Assembly (NCBI GenBank): GCA_045110475.1
Contig: JBGCGC010000005.1
Coordinates: 1 to 64,000 of the forward strand
Reading direction: 5' to 3'
Length of the DNA stretch: 64,000 bases
Origin: Granulosicoccus sp045110475
GTDB taxonomy: Bacteria; Pseudomonadota; Gammaproteobacteria; Granulosicoccales; Granulosicoccaceae
Under the pieces are notes generated by a model. The model had not been told where the DNA came from. It was given only the letters and a program-made list of their open reading frames with translations, and did not search any database. Below are positions 17,180-25,775 of this stretch, piece after piece. The translations under genes and the position numbers were made by a program. Numbering within the stretch: position 1 is the first letter of the stretch; every line of letters begins with the position of its first letter.

Positions 17180-17728
17180 ATGAATGTAACAATTATCACC
17201 CGAAGATTTCTGCTTGTTCTGACACTTGCCCTGCTCGCAGGTTGCGCCATGCAACCCTCGACACCGGACAACGTCGGCGAGCCCTTCGTACTGGAGCGCG
17301 ATCTGATTGGCAAGACCATTGCCACCGGCAGCTTTAGCGCCATTGATGGCACCTTCCGCGAGTTTGTTGCGCACATCGATGGTAGCTGGGATGGCGAAAA
17401 CGTAACACTGGTTGAGGATTTTGAATATTCCGATGGAGAAAAGGAGCGCAAGACATGGGTTCTGACCAAACTACCCAGTGGTGAATTCTCCGGTGTGCGT
17501 GAGGATGTTGTAGGAACCGCTCGAGGTTATCAGGATGGCAAGGCTTTCCGTCTGGAGTACACCATGGCTTTACCTGACGAGGATGGCAACGCTGGTCGTG
17601 AGATGAAGTTTCGCGATGTTCTTGTCAACGACCTGGACGGCAACATCATCAACATTGCCACGGTGGGTCTCTGGGGCTTTCGCGTCGCAACGGTCAATCT
17701 GGAGATTAAGCGCACGCAAGGTGATTAG
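17180..17728 (+). CDS. DUF3833 family lipoprotein
   Basis: 182 residues. The N-terminus is a lipoprotein signal (RRFLLVLTLALLAGC) with lipobox LLAG-C near residue 20. The body resembles DUF3833: FSAIDGTFREFVAHIDGSWD, LVEDFEYSDGEKERKTWVL and a C-terminal VNLEIKRTQGD. The family's function is unknown. I start at ATG 17180; an in-frame extension upstream overlaps the divergent DUF455 gene and would bury the signal. The stop TAG (17726-17728) is the first triplet of a 180-base repeat. Confidence 0.85.
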   Translation: MNVTIITRRFLLVLTLALLAGCAMQPSTPDNVGEPFVLERDLIGKTIATGSFSAIDGTFREFVAHIDGSWDGENVTLVEDFEYSDGEKERKTWVLTKLPSGEFSGVREDVVGTARGYQDGKAFRLEYTMALPDEDGNAGREMKFRDVLVNDLDGNIINIATVGLWGFRVATVNLEIKRTQGD

Positions 17729-17905
17729 GAGCCTGCGCGGCAGAAAATCCCTGCTGCGAACAGCCCCACTTCGGCCAGTTTTACCGCGCATTTTCGTTAC
17801 TTAGGGCCACTAAGCGCCTCAAATGAGTGATAAAACTGACTCGAATTGGGACTGCTCTCGCGACGGTATTTTCTACGGGGCCGCCTCCGGCCGCGCCGGC
17901 TCCTA
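17726..17905 (+). repeat. 180-base intergenic repeat, copy A (full length)
   Basis: The element is bounded by imperfect inverted repeats: TAGGAGCCTGCGCGG at 17726-17740 and CCGCGCCGGCTCCTA at 17891-17905, matching at 14 of 15 positions when one is reversed. It aligns end to end with the 180-base element at 46543-46722 in reverse orientation, sharing blocks such as CATTTTCGT, CCTCAAATGAG and TTTCTACGGGGCCGCCTCCGG. It has no reading frame. Its first three bases are the stop codon of the lipoprotein gene, and it ends 5 bases before the recO stop codon. Confidence 0.9.
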
Positions 17906-17909
17906 ACCA

Positions 17910-18722
17910 CTATTTATCAGCGCGGGCCAACGCCGTAAATAGTTCACGACTTTTCAACGGCTTGTCACCCAGCTGAATCCGCAGGATCTGACGCATCAAT
18001 TGCCGACATTCACCCAGCACCTGTGTGTCATTAAAATCCAGTTCATGCATGGCTATGAGCGTCTTTCCATGCACTCTGACACCATCATCTGGTGTCAAAC
18101 CGTCTGGGTGTATCGACGGGCTATTATGCGTGGTTCGGTGCTTTTCTCTCAATAAACCAAGCCCGGCACTCCCCGGTACTGGCACAGCCACCGCATTGGC
18201 AGGGTGATACAGGTATTCCCCCTCCGGCAACACCCGGGCACCATCCGGTGTACAACGAGGCAAGTTAGGCAGCACGCCCAGGATATCCAGTAACTGCAGC
18301 TCGAACGTGCGCAATATGATCTCAAAACTGATCCCCGTTTGTTCAAGCTCTGACAACGCCAGCGAATAGAAAGCAAATACCGAATCCTGTGGTTGATCCT
18401 TGCCCAGCAGGCGCAGCACCAGTTCGTTAAGGTAGTAGCCACAGGCAAGACGTACATCTTCCAATCCAAGCGCATCCCCGCTCTCTTCAATGCCGGTTAG
18501 GGTACGAAGATCTCCGGCACCCACCCACGACAACAACAAGGGCCTGAATGGCTGGTACAAGGCACGTATTTGAGGCCGTGAGTTACGTGCGCTCTTTGCC
18601 ATCAGCGCAACGCGTCCGTGTGTCAGGGTAAACGCATCAACGATAAAACTGCTTTCCTGATATTCGCGGTAGTGCAGGATGTACCCTGGTTGCAGTGATG
18701 TGCTTACGCTACCGTCACTCAT
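17910..18722 (-). CDS. recO: DNA repair protein RecO
   Basis: Mediator that loads RecA on SSB-coated DNA in the RecFOR pathway. The N-terminal OB-fold (GYILHYREYQESSFIVDAFT followed by HGRVALMAKSARNS) and the helical C-terminal domain with LACGYYLNELVLRLL are typical. Length is 270 residues. Last gene of the long leftward rpoE-to-recO run; era lies 24 bases upstream. The family's zinc-site cysteines are not obvious, as in E. coli RecO. Confidence 0.92.
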   Translation of the reverse strand: MSDGSVSTSLQPGYILHYREYQESSFIVDAFTLTHGRVALMAKSARNSRPQIRALYQPFRPLLLSWVGAGDLRTLTGIEESGDALGLEDVRLACGYYLNELVLRLLGKDQPQDSVFAFYSLALSELEQTGISFEIILRTFELQLLDILGVLPNLPRCTPDGARVLPEGEYLYHPANAVAVPVPGSAGLGLLREKHRTTHNSPSIHPDGLTPDDGVRVHGKTLIAMHELDFNDTQVLGECRQLMRQILRIQLGDKPLKSRELFTALARADK

Positions 18723-18739
18723 GCTGGCTGGACGATGAT

Positions 18740-18749
18740 CAGGCTCCTA
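18740..18749 (-). repeat. Possible solo end of the 180-base repeat at the era stop codon
   Basis: On the minus strand the era stop codon begins TAGGAGCCTG, the same 10 bases that begin repeat copies A and B. No internal repeat sequence follows toward recO. This may be a relic end or coincidence. Confidence 0.3.
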
Positions 18750-19634
18750 CGGATTTTCGTAGCCAAGACTACGAAGTGCACGTTCATCATCCGCCCAGCC
18801 CTCTTTTACTCGCACCCATAGTTGCAGATATACCTTGCTTCCGAACAAGGTCTCTAGACTGCTGCGCGCACGCGTGCCTACCTCTTTTAGCTGTGCCCCA
18901 CCCTTGCCAATGACGATGCGCTTCTGGCTGTTTTTCGCAACCCAGATGACCGCGCCGATTCGTAACAGACCCGGCGTCTCCTCGAAGGTCTCAACCTCTA
19001 CGCTCAAGGCATAAGGCAGTTCTGCCGAGAGCAGCCGCGTTAGTTGTTCACGTACCGACTCGGCAGCAAGGAACCGCGATGAGCGGTCAGTGAGTTCGTC
19101 CTCAGCGAATTGCCAGACAGCTTCAGGGAGCAGGCCGTGCACCGCGTTGGTCAGTGCATCGACGCCCTTACCCTTGCGAGCAGATATCAGGAACACCTCC
19201 TTGAGACGCTCATGTGATGGAATGCGGGTAAGAAACGGCAACAGTTCTTTCTTGTGCTTGATGGTGTCTATCTTGTTGATCGCGATAAAGAAAGGCACGC
19301 CCGAATTACTGACCAGATCGAACGCGCGTTGATCATCATCATTCCAGACCATGGCCTGTATCAGCAGCACCACTATATCCACATCGTGCAAGGAGGAAGA
19401 TGCGGTGCGGTTGAGCACCTGATTGAGTTTCTGGGTGCCGGTAACATGAATGCCCGGCGTATCCACGTAGATCACCTGGTGCTCACCTTCGGTTTGTATG
19501 CCAAGGATGCTGTGCCGGGTGGTTTGTGGCTTGTGCGCGGTAATACTGAGTTTTTGACCAACTAGGTGATTCAATAGCGTGGACTTGCCCACGTTCGGTC
19601 GGCCGGCTATGGATACAACACCGCAATAGGTCAT
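18747..19634 (-). CDS. era: GTPase Era
   Basis: Ras-like GTPase needed for 30S maturation, binding the 3' end of 16S rRNA. G1 is GRPNVGKST, G3 VDTPGIH, G4 NKID, and the C-terminal KH domain includes VIGKGGAQLKEVGTRAR. Length is 295 residues from the ATG at 19634 (MTYCGVVSIAG). A GTG 30 bases upstream would add ten residues; neither start has a strong ribosome site. Sits between rnc and recO, the conserved order. Confidence 0.95.
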   Translation of the reverse strand: MTYCGVVSIAGRPNVGKSTLLNHLVGQKLSITAHKPQTTRHSILGIQTEGEHQVIYVDTPGIHVTGTQKLNQVLNRTASSSLHDVDIVVLLIQAMVWNDDDQRAFDLVSNSGVPFFIAINKIDTIKHKKELLPFLTRIPSHERLKEVFLISARKGKGVDALTNAVHGLLPEAVWQFAEDELTDRSSRFLAAESVREQLTRLLSAELPYALSVEVETFEETPGLLRIGAVIWVAKNSQKRIVIGKGGAQLKEVGTRARSSLETLFGSKVYLQLWVRVKEGWADDERALRSLGYENP

Positions 19635-19683
19635 GACAGATTCGTGTTTATTCTCGGTGTGCACAGTTTACGCGTAGCGTGAG

Positions 19684-20376
19684 TCAAGCGGGTGGACGGC
19701 GTCGCAAAGCGTCGATCTTGTCCAGCATCAGCGTTGCCGATTGCTGTTCAGCCTTGCGCTTGCTGGTGGCCGTTGCGGTTATGTCTATCGCTGGCTCGTG
19801 TAGCTTGCAACGTACCGTAAAGCGCATGTCGTGTGCCTTGCCGGTTGTTTCAATGACTTCGTAGTCCGGTAGTCCCAGTCCCTGAGCCTGTAACTGCTCC
19901 TGCAAGCGGGTTTTAGGGTCTTTGAGTTCGGCCGATGGTGGCAGCTCGGCAATGCGGTTACCGTAGAGCCGCAGCACGAGGGATCGGGCGCACTCATAAC
20001 CTGACTCGATGAACACCGCACCAATAATGGACTCCACCACATCGGACAAAATGGAGTCTCGCTTGAAACCACCACTGCGTAACTCGCCCACTCCCATGAT
20101 CAGGTGATCACCCAGCTTCAGCTCACGCGCGATCTGTGCCAGCGTGCTTTCACGAACCAGACTTGCACGCAATCGACTCAGCGCGCCCTCGTCCTCGTCT
20201 GTTCGTTGATGGTAGAGCTCGGTTGCTATCGTGAAGTTCAGAAAACCGTCACCGAGAAATTCCAGGCGCTCGTAATTTCGAGAACCGCTGGATCGGTGTG
20301 ACAACGCCTCTTTGAGCAGTTGCTCATCCTTGAATTGATAGTCGAGCTTGTCAAGTAATGTCTGAATCTGAGCCAT
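19684..20376 (-). CDS. rnc: Ribonuclease III
   Basis: Cuts double-stranded RNA, including rRNA precursors. The RNase III signature is NYERLEFLGDGFLNF near residue 33, with the second acidic site in SDVVESIIGAVFIESG near residue 110. A C-terminal dsRNA-binding domain covers roughly residues 155-225 (KTRLQEQLQAQGLGLPDYEV then RKAEQQSATLML). It has 230 residues, and era lies 19 bases beyond its stop once an upstream start is allowed. Confidence 0.96.
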   Translation of the reverse strand: MAQIQTLLDKLDYQFKDEQLLKEALSHRSSGSRNYERLEFLGDGFLNFTIATELYHQRTDEDEGALSRLRASLVRESTLAQIARELKLGDHLIMGVGELRSGGFKRDSILSDVVESIIGAVFIESGYECARSLVLRLYGNRIAELPPSAELKDPKTRLQEQLQAQGLGLPDYEVIETTGKAHDMRFTVRCKLHEPAIDITATATSKRKAEQQSATLMLDKIDALRRRPPA

Positions 20377-20428
20377 GGCGACACTTTACCAGCGTGTGCA
20401 TCACCATGGGTACATCGACGCTGCTCAG

Positions 20429-20824
20429 CTATAGCCCTTGGTTCGCTGTCTTGTCAAAGCTCGTTACCACATCAATGTTATGGAACAAATTGGTACGTCG
20501 TTCGTACTTGACATTAACGATATGACCACGCGTCTTGTCACGCGTAAGCACAATAGTATCTTCTGGCTTCAGATCCCAGATGTTGTTCTGCCGGAAGGCA
20601 CCGTCTATGAACTTGTAGATCTCGCTACGCGACTTTTCCAGCACTTCCGGTTTGCTCGCCAGATCGTCTGCGACCTTGCTTACCGTCCAGTACTGCGCGT
20701 AATGTGGCCCAATCTTGACAACAAATGTACCAACGAAAACACAAACGGAAATCACCACCAAATAGCCGGTTAATCCTAACCCGGACTGACGCTTGATCTG
20801 CGGGTATCTTCTTCTAGAGCTCAT
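20429..20824 (-). CDS. DUF4845 family membrane protein
   Basis: 131 residues. One N-terminal transmembrane helix (GLTGYLVVISVCVFVGTFVV) is followed by a periplasmic domain with YAQYWTVSKVADDLA and the beta-rich VNVKYERRTNLFHNIDVV. DUF4845 proteins lie between lepB and rnc in many gammaproteobacteria. Function unknown; position suggests a link to secretion or membrane biogenesis, but that is inference. Confidence 0.88.
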   Translation of the reverse strand: MSSRRRYPQIKRQSGLGLTGYLVVISVCVFVGTFVVKIGPHYAQYWTVSKVADDLASKPEVLEKSRSEIYKFIDGAFRQNNIWDLKPEDTIVLTRDKTRGHIVNVKYERRTNLFHNIDVVTSFDKTANQGL

Positions 20825-20856
20825 GCAACTTCCTCAAAAACGCTAACCATACAGCG

Positions 20857-20877
20857 TCAGAAATCGCGGGTTTCTGA
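20857..20877 (-). other. Hairpin in the lepB-DUF4845 gap
   Basis: TCAGAAA (20857-20863) and TTTCTGA (20871-20877) form a perfect 7-base stem with a 7-base loop in the 112-base gap. A second small stem CTGGC-GT-GCCAG lies at 20884-20895. No T-run follows, so it is not a standard terminator. It could stabilise or attenuate the transcript. Confidence 0.3.
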
Positions 20878-20936
20878 ATCCCTGGCGTGCCAGATCACAA
20901 CGGTTTGTGAGCAATTCGACAGCACGAAGGTTTAGC

Positions 20937-21731
20937 CTATCGAATACTGTCTCCCAGCCGGCTCCAGATAATGCCCTCATTCCAGTGCATCCAGATGAAT
21001 CGAGCCTTGCCGACCAGATTCTCCTCAGGGACAAAGCCCCAGAATCGACCATCATTACTGCGATCACGGTTGTCACCCACCATGAAATAGTGACCTTCCG
21101 GGACCACGAACGTACCGGAACGCTTGGCCTGCTCATCAGGAAATTCCAGTATCTGATGTGGCTCCTCGCCCAGTCTTTCCTCGCGCACCACCGCACCTCG
21201 AACTGCCAGCTCGTTAATGGGGCTGATGTACTGGTTATCGCCCTCGGTCTCTATAAGTTCACCGTTGACGATGAACATGCGATCGAGATATTCAACCTCA
21301 TCACCGGGAAGCCCGATGACCCGCTTGATGTAATCAAGCTTGGGGTTGTCCGGAAAGCGAAATACGGCAACGTCGCCTCTTTCAGGTTCACCGGTATCCA
21401 GAATCTTGGTGTGTGTTATGGGCAGCCGAACACCGTAACTGAACTTGTTGACCAGAATAAAATCGCCAACCAGCAGCGTCGGTATCATCGAGCCCGAGGG
21501 AATACGGAAAGGTTCGAACAGAAACGAGCGCAAGACCAGAACGACCAGGAACACCGGGAAAAACGACTGCACGTACTCGACAAGCAGCGGCACATCATCC
21601 TTGCTGCGGCCCGCCGCGCGACGCCCGGGGGCAAACGCCAGCGCATCGATCAACCAGATAAGGCCGGTGATTGCCGTGGCAAGTACCAGAACAAGTGGAA
21701 AATTCAATTTATCGATCCAGCTGGAAGGCAT
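20937..21731 (-). CDS. lepB: Signal peptidase I
   Basis: Inner-membrane serine/lysine protease that removes signal peptides. Two N-terminal hydrophobic segments (residues about 10-28 and 55-75) lead to the catalytic serine in RIPSGSMIPTLLVGD and the catalytic lysine in KLDYIKRVIGLPGDEV. The late signature GDNRDRSNDGRFWGFVP is present. It has 264 residues. Its ATG overlaps the lepA stop by one base (TGATG), so it is translationally coupled to lepA. Confidence 0.96.
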   Translation of the reverse strand: MPSSWIDKLNFPLVLVLATAITGLIWLIDALAFAPGRRAAGRSKDDVPLLVEYVQSFFPVFLVVLVLRSFLFEPFRIPSGSMIPTLLVGDFILVNKFSYGVRLPITHTKILDTGEPERGDVAVFRFPDNPKLDYIKRVIGLPGDEVEYLDRMFIVNGELIETEGDNQYISPINELAVRGAVVREERLGEEPHQILEFPDEQAKRSGTFVVPEGHYFMVGDNRDRSNDGRFWGFVPEENLVGKARFIWMHWNEGIIWSRLGDSIR

Positions 21732-23527
21732 CAGTTACGATCCGATTGTAGTACGGCAAGGAAGGCTTCTTGCGGAATTTCTACCTTGCCCACCTGTTTC
21801 ATCCTGCGTTTACCAGCTTTCTGTTTTTCCAGCAGCTTGCGTTTACGAGAGACATCACCCCCATAACACTTGGCTGTTACGTTCTTTCTTAAAGCCTTTA
21901 TAGATGAGCGCGCAATTATGTGCGAGCCGATAGCCGCCTGAACAGCCACCTCGAACATTTGCCTGGGAATAATATCCTTCATTTTTTCGGCCAGCTCACG
22001 ACCACGGTTTTGCGAACGATCTCGATGAATAATGGAGGCGAGTGCGTCCACTTTGTCACCGTTGATAAGAATATCCACCTTTACAAGATCGGCGGCCTGA
22101 AAGCGCTTGAATTCGTAGTCGAATGAGGCATAGCCCTTACTGACAGACTTGAGGCGATCAAAGAAATCCAGCACCACCTCGGACATGGGAATTTCGTAGA
22201 CCATCTGCACCTGCCTGCCCAGATATTGCATGCTCAATTGTACACCGCGCTTTTCGACGCACAGCTTGATAACGTCCCCTACATAATCTTGTGGCGTAAG
22301 AATATTAGCCTGAATGATGGGCTCGCGTATTTCATCAATGACGTTGACCATGGGCAACTCGGAAGGGTTATGAATGTAGTCAAGTTCGCCCTTGGTATCC
22401 AGGATCTCGTACACCACGGTCGGTGCCGTGGAGATCAGGTCCAGATTGTATTCACGTTCGAGTCGCTCCTGCACGATTTCCATGTGCAACATACCCAGAA
22501 ATCCGCAACGAAAACCAAACCCGAGTGCCGTTGATGATTCTGGCTCGAAATGCAGCGCCGCGTCGTTGAGCCGCAGCTTTGACAAGGCTTCGCGGAAGTT
22601 TTCATAGTCATCGCTTTCGATCGGAAACAACCCGGCAAACACACGCGGTTGTACTTCCTTGAAACCCGGCAAGGGCTCGGCAGCAGGCCGGGCCGCCAGC
22701 GTAATAGTATCACCCACTCTGGCCGCTTCGATTTCCTTGATGCCGGCAATGATGAACCCAACCTCACCGGCTTCGAGACTGTCACGGGTCTTGCGCTTCG
22801 GCGTAAAGATACCAACATCATCAGCCTGGAAAGTTCGTCCCGTAGACATGATCTGTATTTTTGATCGCCGTTCTATGCTGCCCTCAATAACGCGCACCAG
22901 AGTCACAACACCCACATAGGCATCGAACCAGGAATCGATGATCAGTGCCTTGAAAGGTGCGTCAAGATCACCCACCGGTGGCGGCACACGCGCAACCAGC
23001 TGTTCAAGAAGCTCGGCAATACCGATGCCTGTCTTGGCACTGACGTGAATAGCATCGTGTGCCTCGATACCAATAATTTCCTCGATCTCATCGACGACCC
23101 TGTCGGGGTCTGCGGCGGGCAGGTCGATCTTGTTGAGTACCGGCAAGACCTCAAGATCCTGCTCAATCGCGGTGTAGCAATTGGCGACGCTTTGCGCCTC
23201 GACACCTTGTGAGGCGTCTACCACCAGCAAGGCACCCTCACAGGCTGACAGGGAGCGTGACACTTCGTAGGAGAAATCCACATGCCCCGGCGTATCGATG
23301 AAATTCAGGTGATAGGTAACCCCATCGTTTGCCTTGTAGTCCAGCGACACCGCTTGAGCCTTGATGGTGATCCCGCGTTCCTGCTCGATATCCATCGAAT
23401 CGAGTACCTGAGAGGACATCTCGCGATCAGTTAACCCCCCACATACCTGTATGAATCTATCCGCGATGGTAGATTTACCATGGTCGATATGGGCAATAAT
23501 CGAAAAATTACGTATGTTCTGCTGCAT
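21731..23527 (-). CDS. lepA: Elongation factor 4 (LepA)
   Basis: Translational GTPase associated with stalled or back-translocating ribosomes and 30S assembly. G1 AHIDHGKST, G3 DTPGHVDF and G4 NKID are present, and the C-terminal LepA-specific domain includes VKVDILINGDKVDALA and KCYGGDVSRKRKLLEKQK. Length is 598 residues, the E. coli size. It lies upstream of lepB as usual. Confidence 0.97.
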   Translation of the reverse strand: MQQNIRNFSIIAHIDHGKSTIADRFIQVCGGLTDREMSSQVLDSMDIEQERGITIKAQAVSLDYKANDGVTYHLNFIDTPGHVDFSYEVSRSLSACEGALLVVDASQGVEAQSVANCYTAIEQDLEVLPVLNKIDLPAADPDRVVDEIEEIIGIEAHDAIHVSAKTGIGIAELLEQLVARVPPPVGDLDAPFKALIIDSWFDAYVGVVTLVRVIEGSIERRSKIQIMSTGRTFQADDVGIFTPKRKTRDSLEAGEVGFIIAGIKEIEAARVGDTITLAARPAAEPLPGFKEVQPRVFAGLFPIESDDYENFREALSKLRLNDAALHFEPESSTALGFGFRCGFLGMLHMEIVQERLEREYNLDLISTAPTVVYEILDTKGELDYIHNPSELPMVNVIDEIREPIIQANILTPQDYVGDVIKLCVEKRGVQLSMQYLGRQVQMVYEIPMSEVVLDFFDRLKSVSKGYASFDYEFKRFQAADLVKVDILINGDKVDALASIIHRDRSQNRGRELAEKMKDIIPRQMFEVAVQAAIGSHIIARSSIKALRKNVTAKCYGGDVSRKRKLLEKQKAGKRRMKQVGKVEIPQEAFLAVLQSDRN

Positions 23528-23582
23528 GCGGACTGTGCTGCGGTGGAAGGTGCGTCAAGGCAGAACCCTGAAAATCGCGTTA

Positions 23583-23876
23583 TTAAGGCGTGGGGTCAGT
23601 ACCCGACAATCCCCTATTGTAGCTTGCAAGTGCCCGTTCCAGCGCTTTATGAAGTGCTTCAAGATCCAAAAAGTGCTCACAGACCTCATGATCTTCACAT
23701 TTGAGGACAGGAACCCGGATGTTGTAGGCATGTTTAAGTGCATCATCAGTGTCGATATCCACTTTCAGCAGCCGATAACTGTCAGGCTTCAGCAACTCGG
23801 GTAGCTGCCTTTCAAGATCCTCGCATAGATGGCAACCTTCCCGGTAGTACAAGGTTAGCCGAGGCCTGTAGCTCAC
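23583..23876 (-). CDS. Glutaredoxin-like protein (DUF836 family)
   Basis: 97 residues with a thioredoxin-like start, LTLYYREGCHLCEDLERQL, carrying a CxxC redox pair (Cys-His-Leu-Cys), then DIDTDDALKHAYNIRVPVL with the cis-proline of the fold. Likely a small thiol-disulfide protein; its partner is unknown. The start is a GTG that overlaps the mucD stop by one base. A DUF836 gene in this position between mucD and lepA is common in the Pseudomonas-type cluster. Confidence 0.85.
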   Translation of the reverse strand: MSYRPRLTLYYREGCHLCEDLERQLPELLKPDSYRLLKVDIDTDDALKHAYNIRVPVLKCEDHEVCEHFLDLEALHKALERALASYNRGLSGTDPTP

Positions 23877-25288
23877 TAATCGAGCTGTAGGGCGAGGAAA
23901 ACCGGCCCCTCATCCCGATGTACAAGCACGGCAACATTGCCTCGACCTTCCAGCTCGGACAAGACATCACTCATGTCGCGGGCACTATCAACAGGCTTGT
24001 TGTCAATCATTGAGATGACGTCGCCTACGACAATACCAGCATTGTCAGCTGGCCCGCCGTCTTCGACGGTATCAACCTGCACCCCGCCCTTGTCAATACC
24101 CATGGCATCACGCTTATCGTCATCCAGTGGTCTTACGGTCAGTTGCAGTACGTTGGCAACAGGCGACCGTGGCACAGGCCTGACGCTCTGTTGCAGATCA
24201 TCTGCACTGGGCAGCTCGCCGATATTGACAATGACGTCGATGGATCTGCCTTCACGAACCACTTTGAGTGCGGCATCACTGTTGGCAGGTACTCGACCCA
24301 CCAGCGGCGGCAAAGAGGAGGAGCGCTCGATTCTGTTGCCTTCGAAATACGTAATCACATCCCCCACTTTCAGCGAGGACTGTGACGCCGGGCTGTCAGG
24401 CAGGATACGGGACACCAGCGCTCCATGGGCGACGCGCATACCGAAAGACTCTGCCAACTCCATCGTCACCTCCTGAATAATGACGCCCAGCCAACCCCGC
24501 TTCACGCTTCCGGTCTGTCGAATCTGTGTCGCCACATCAATCGCCATTTCTATCGGTATGGCGAACGACAGCCCCATGAAACTGCCGGTACGACTGTATA
24601 TCTGACTGTTGATACCAATGACATCCCCATCGAGGTTGAACAAGGGTCCACCTGAATTGCCTGGATTGATGGCGACATCGGTCTGAATGAACGGGACGTA
24701 ACTTTCGTTCGGCAAGGCTCTTCCTGTGGCGCTGACGATTCCTGCTGTAACAGAGAAGTCAAAACCAAAAGGCGAACCGATAGCCAGCACCCATTCACCA
24801 ACCTCCAGATCATCACTATTGCCAATGCTGACGACCGGCAGGTTGTCAGCCTCAACCTTGAGCACCGCAACATCGGAGCGTGGATCAGTGCCGATAACCC
24901 GCGCCGTCAACTGCCGCCTGTCGTGCAATCGCACGGTGACTTCATCAGCAGACTCCACCACATGATTGTTAGTCAGGATGTAGCCGTCAGCCGAGATGAT
25001 AAAACCAGACCCGGTAGCGCTGGTTTCGGAAGGTTGACGCGGCTGCTCCTGAAAGCGCCTGATCAGATCATCCAGCTCATTATTACCATCCAGCCCCGGA
25101 ATTTCTGGCCGTTCGGCTAACTGGCGCGACTGGCTGATGCTGATGTTGACCACAGCCTTGTGATTGTTTTTGACCAGTGAGGTGAAATCGGGAAGTTCGA
25201 GCGCATGCGACAGTGTTGATCCCGCCAGCAGCGTGACAAACAGCACCAGGGCGGCTGATCTTTCGACATAACAACGCAATCTACTCAT
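23876..25288 (-). CDS. mucD: Periplasmic serine protease of the DegP/DegQ family (MucD)
   Basis: Trypsin-like quality-control protease with two PDZ domains. A signal peptide (ALVLFVTLLAGSTLSHA) precedes the mature chain. The triad is visible: His in LTNNHVVESADEV near residue 110, Asp in DPRSDVAVLKVE near 140, and Ser in NPGNSGGPLFNLDG near 213. PDZ1 covers about 260-345 and PDZ2 about 375-465. Length is 470 residues. I start at ATG 25288, preceded by GAGAG; it overlaps rseC by 8 bases. Placement in the rpoE operon suggests the MucD role of degrading misfolded envelope proteins and damping the stress response. Confidence 0.94.
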   Translation of the reverse strand: MSRLRCYVERSAALVLFVTLLAGSTLSHALELPDFTSLVKNNHKAVVNISISQSRQLAERPEIPGLDGNNELDDLIRRFQEQPRQPSETSATGSGFIISADGYILTNNHVVESADEVTVRLHDRRQLTARVIGTDPRSDVAVLKVEADNLPVVSIGNSDDLEVGEWVLAIGSPFGFDFSVTAGIVSATGRALPNESYVPFIQTDVAINPGNSGGPLFNLDGDVIGINSQIYSRTGSFMGLSFAIPIEMAIDVATQIRQTGSVKRGWLGVIIQEVTMELAESFGMRVAHGALVSRILPDSPASQSSLKVGDVITYFEGNRIERSSSLPPLVGRVPANSDAALKVVREGRSIDVIVNIGELPSADDLQQSVRPVPRSPVANVLQLTVRPLDDDKRDAMGIDKGGVQVDTVEDGGPADNAGIVVGDVISMIDNKPVDSARDMSDVLSELEGRGNVAVLVHRDEGPVFLALQLD

Positions 25289-25775
25289 CAAGTCTCTCTT
25301 TTTCGGTCGATGGATACATAGCCACTATACGGGCTGATCGCAGGCACAGACTGCGTTCGGCTCGCGCCAGCAAGCTCGGCGACAGCTGACGCCATGCAAG
25401 TATGCCACCACAAAGCCCGATCAGAGCGCTAACAATGATGAACAACTCTGCACCGACAGACGCTGTACCTGCTATGCCGGTAGCCAGCGCGGTTAACATC
25501 AACAAACCCAGCAGTGGCAATCCATAGGCCGCACACACCGCCAATAGCCAGCCAGAACCTTGCTCGTCAATTTCCAGTACGACATTTTGCCCGGCCACGG
25601 CATGAACAGATTCTTTGCATGTTACCCACAACTGAATACCCCGGTTAGGCGCGCCAAGCATGGCGGCACCGCACCCCTCACCCCGGCTGCATCGTCGACA
25701 CTGACTGATAGAGTCGAGTTCAATCAGGGCTCTGAGACCGGCATCTGCTTCAACAATCCGCGCTTGTCGTCTCAC
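25281..25775 (-). CDS. rseC: Sigma-E positive regulator RseC/MucC
   Basis: 164-residue inner-membrane protein. The N-terminus carries the family's cysteine cluster in SQCRRCSRGEGCG, followed by two transmembrane helices (LLAVCAAYGLPLLGLLMLTA and a second at about residues 105-125). In other bacteria RseC modulates sigma-E and acts in Rnf/SoxR reduction. The start is a GTG overlapping the rseB stop by 4 bases. Confidence 0.9.
   Translation of the reverse strand: MRRQARIVEADAGLRALIELDSISQCRRCSRGEGCGAAMLGAPNRGIQLWVTCKESVHAVAGQNVVLEIDEQGSGWLLAVCAAYGLPLLGLLMLTALATGIAGTASVGAELFIIVSALIGLCGGILAWRQLSPSLLARAERSLCLRSARIVAMYPSTEKERLDE

Noticed and set aside
17726..17905. Reading the 180-base repeat as a bidirectional terminator only
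   Set aside because: Full-length sequence conservation between copies goes well beyond a terminator stem, and one copy sits inside an operon.
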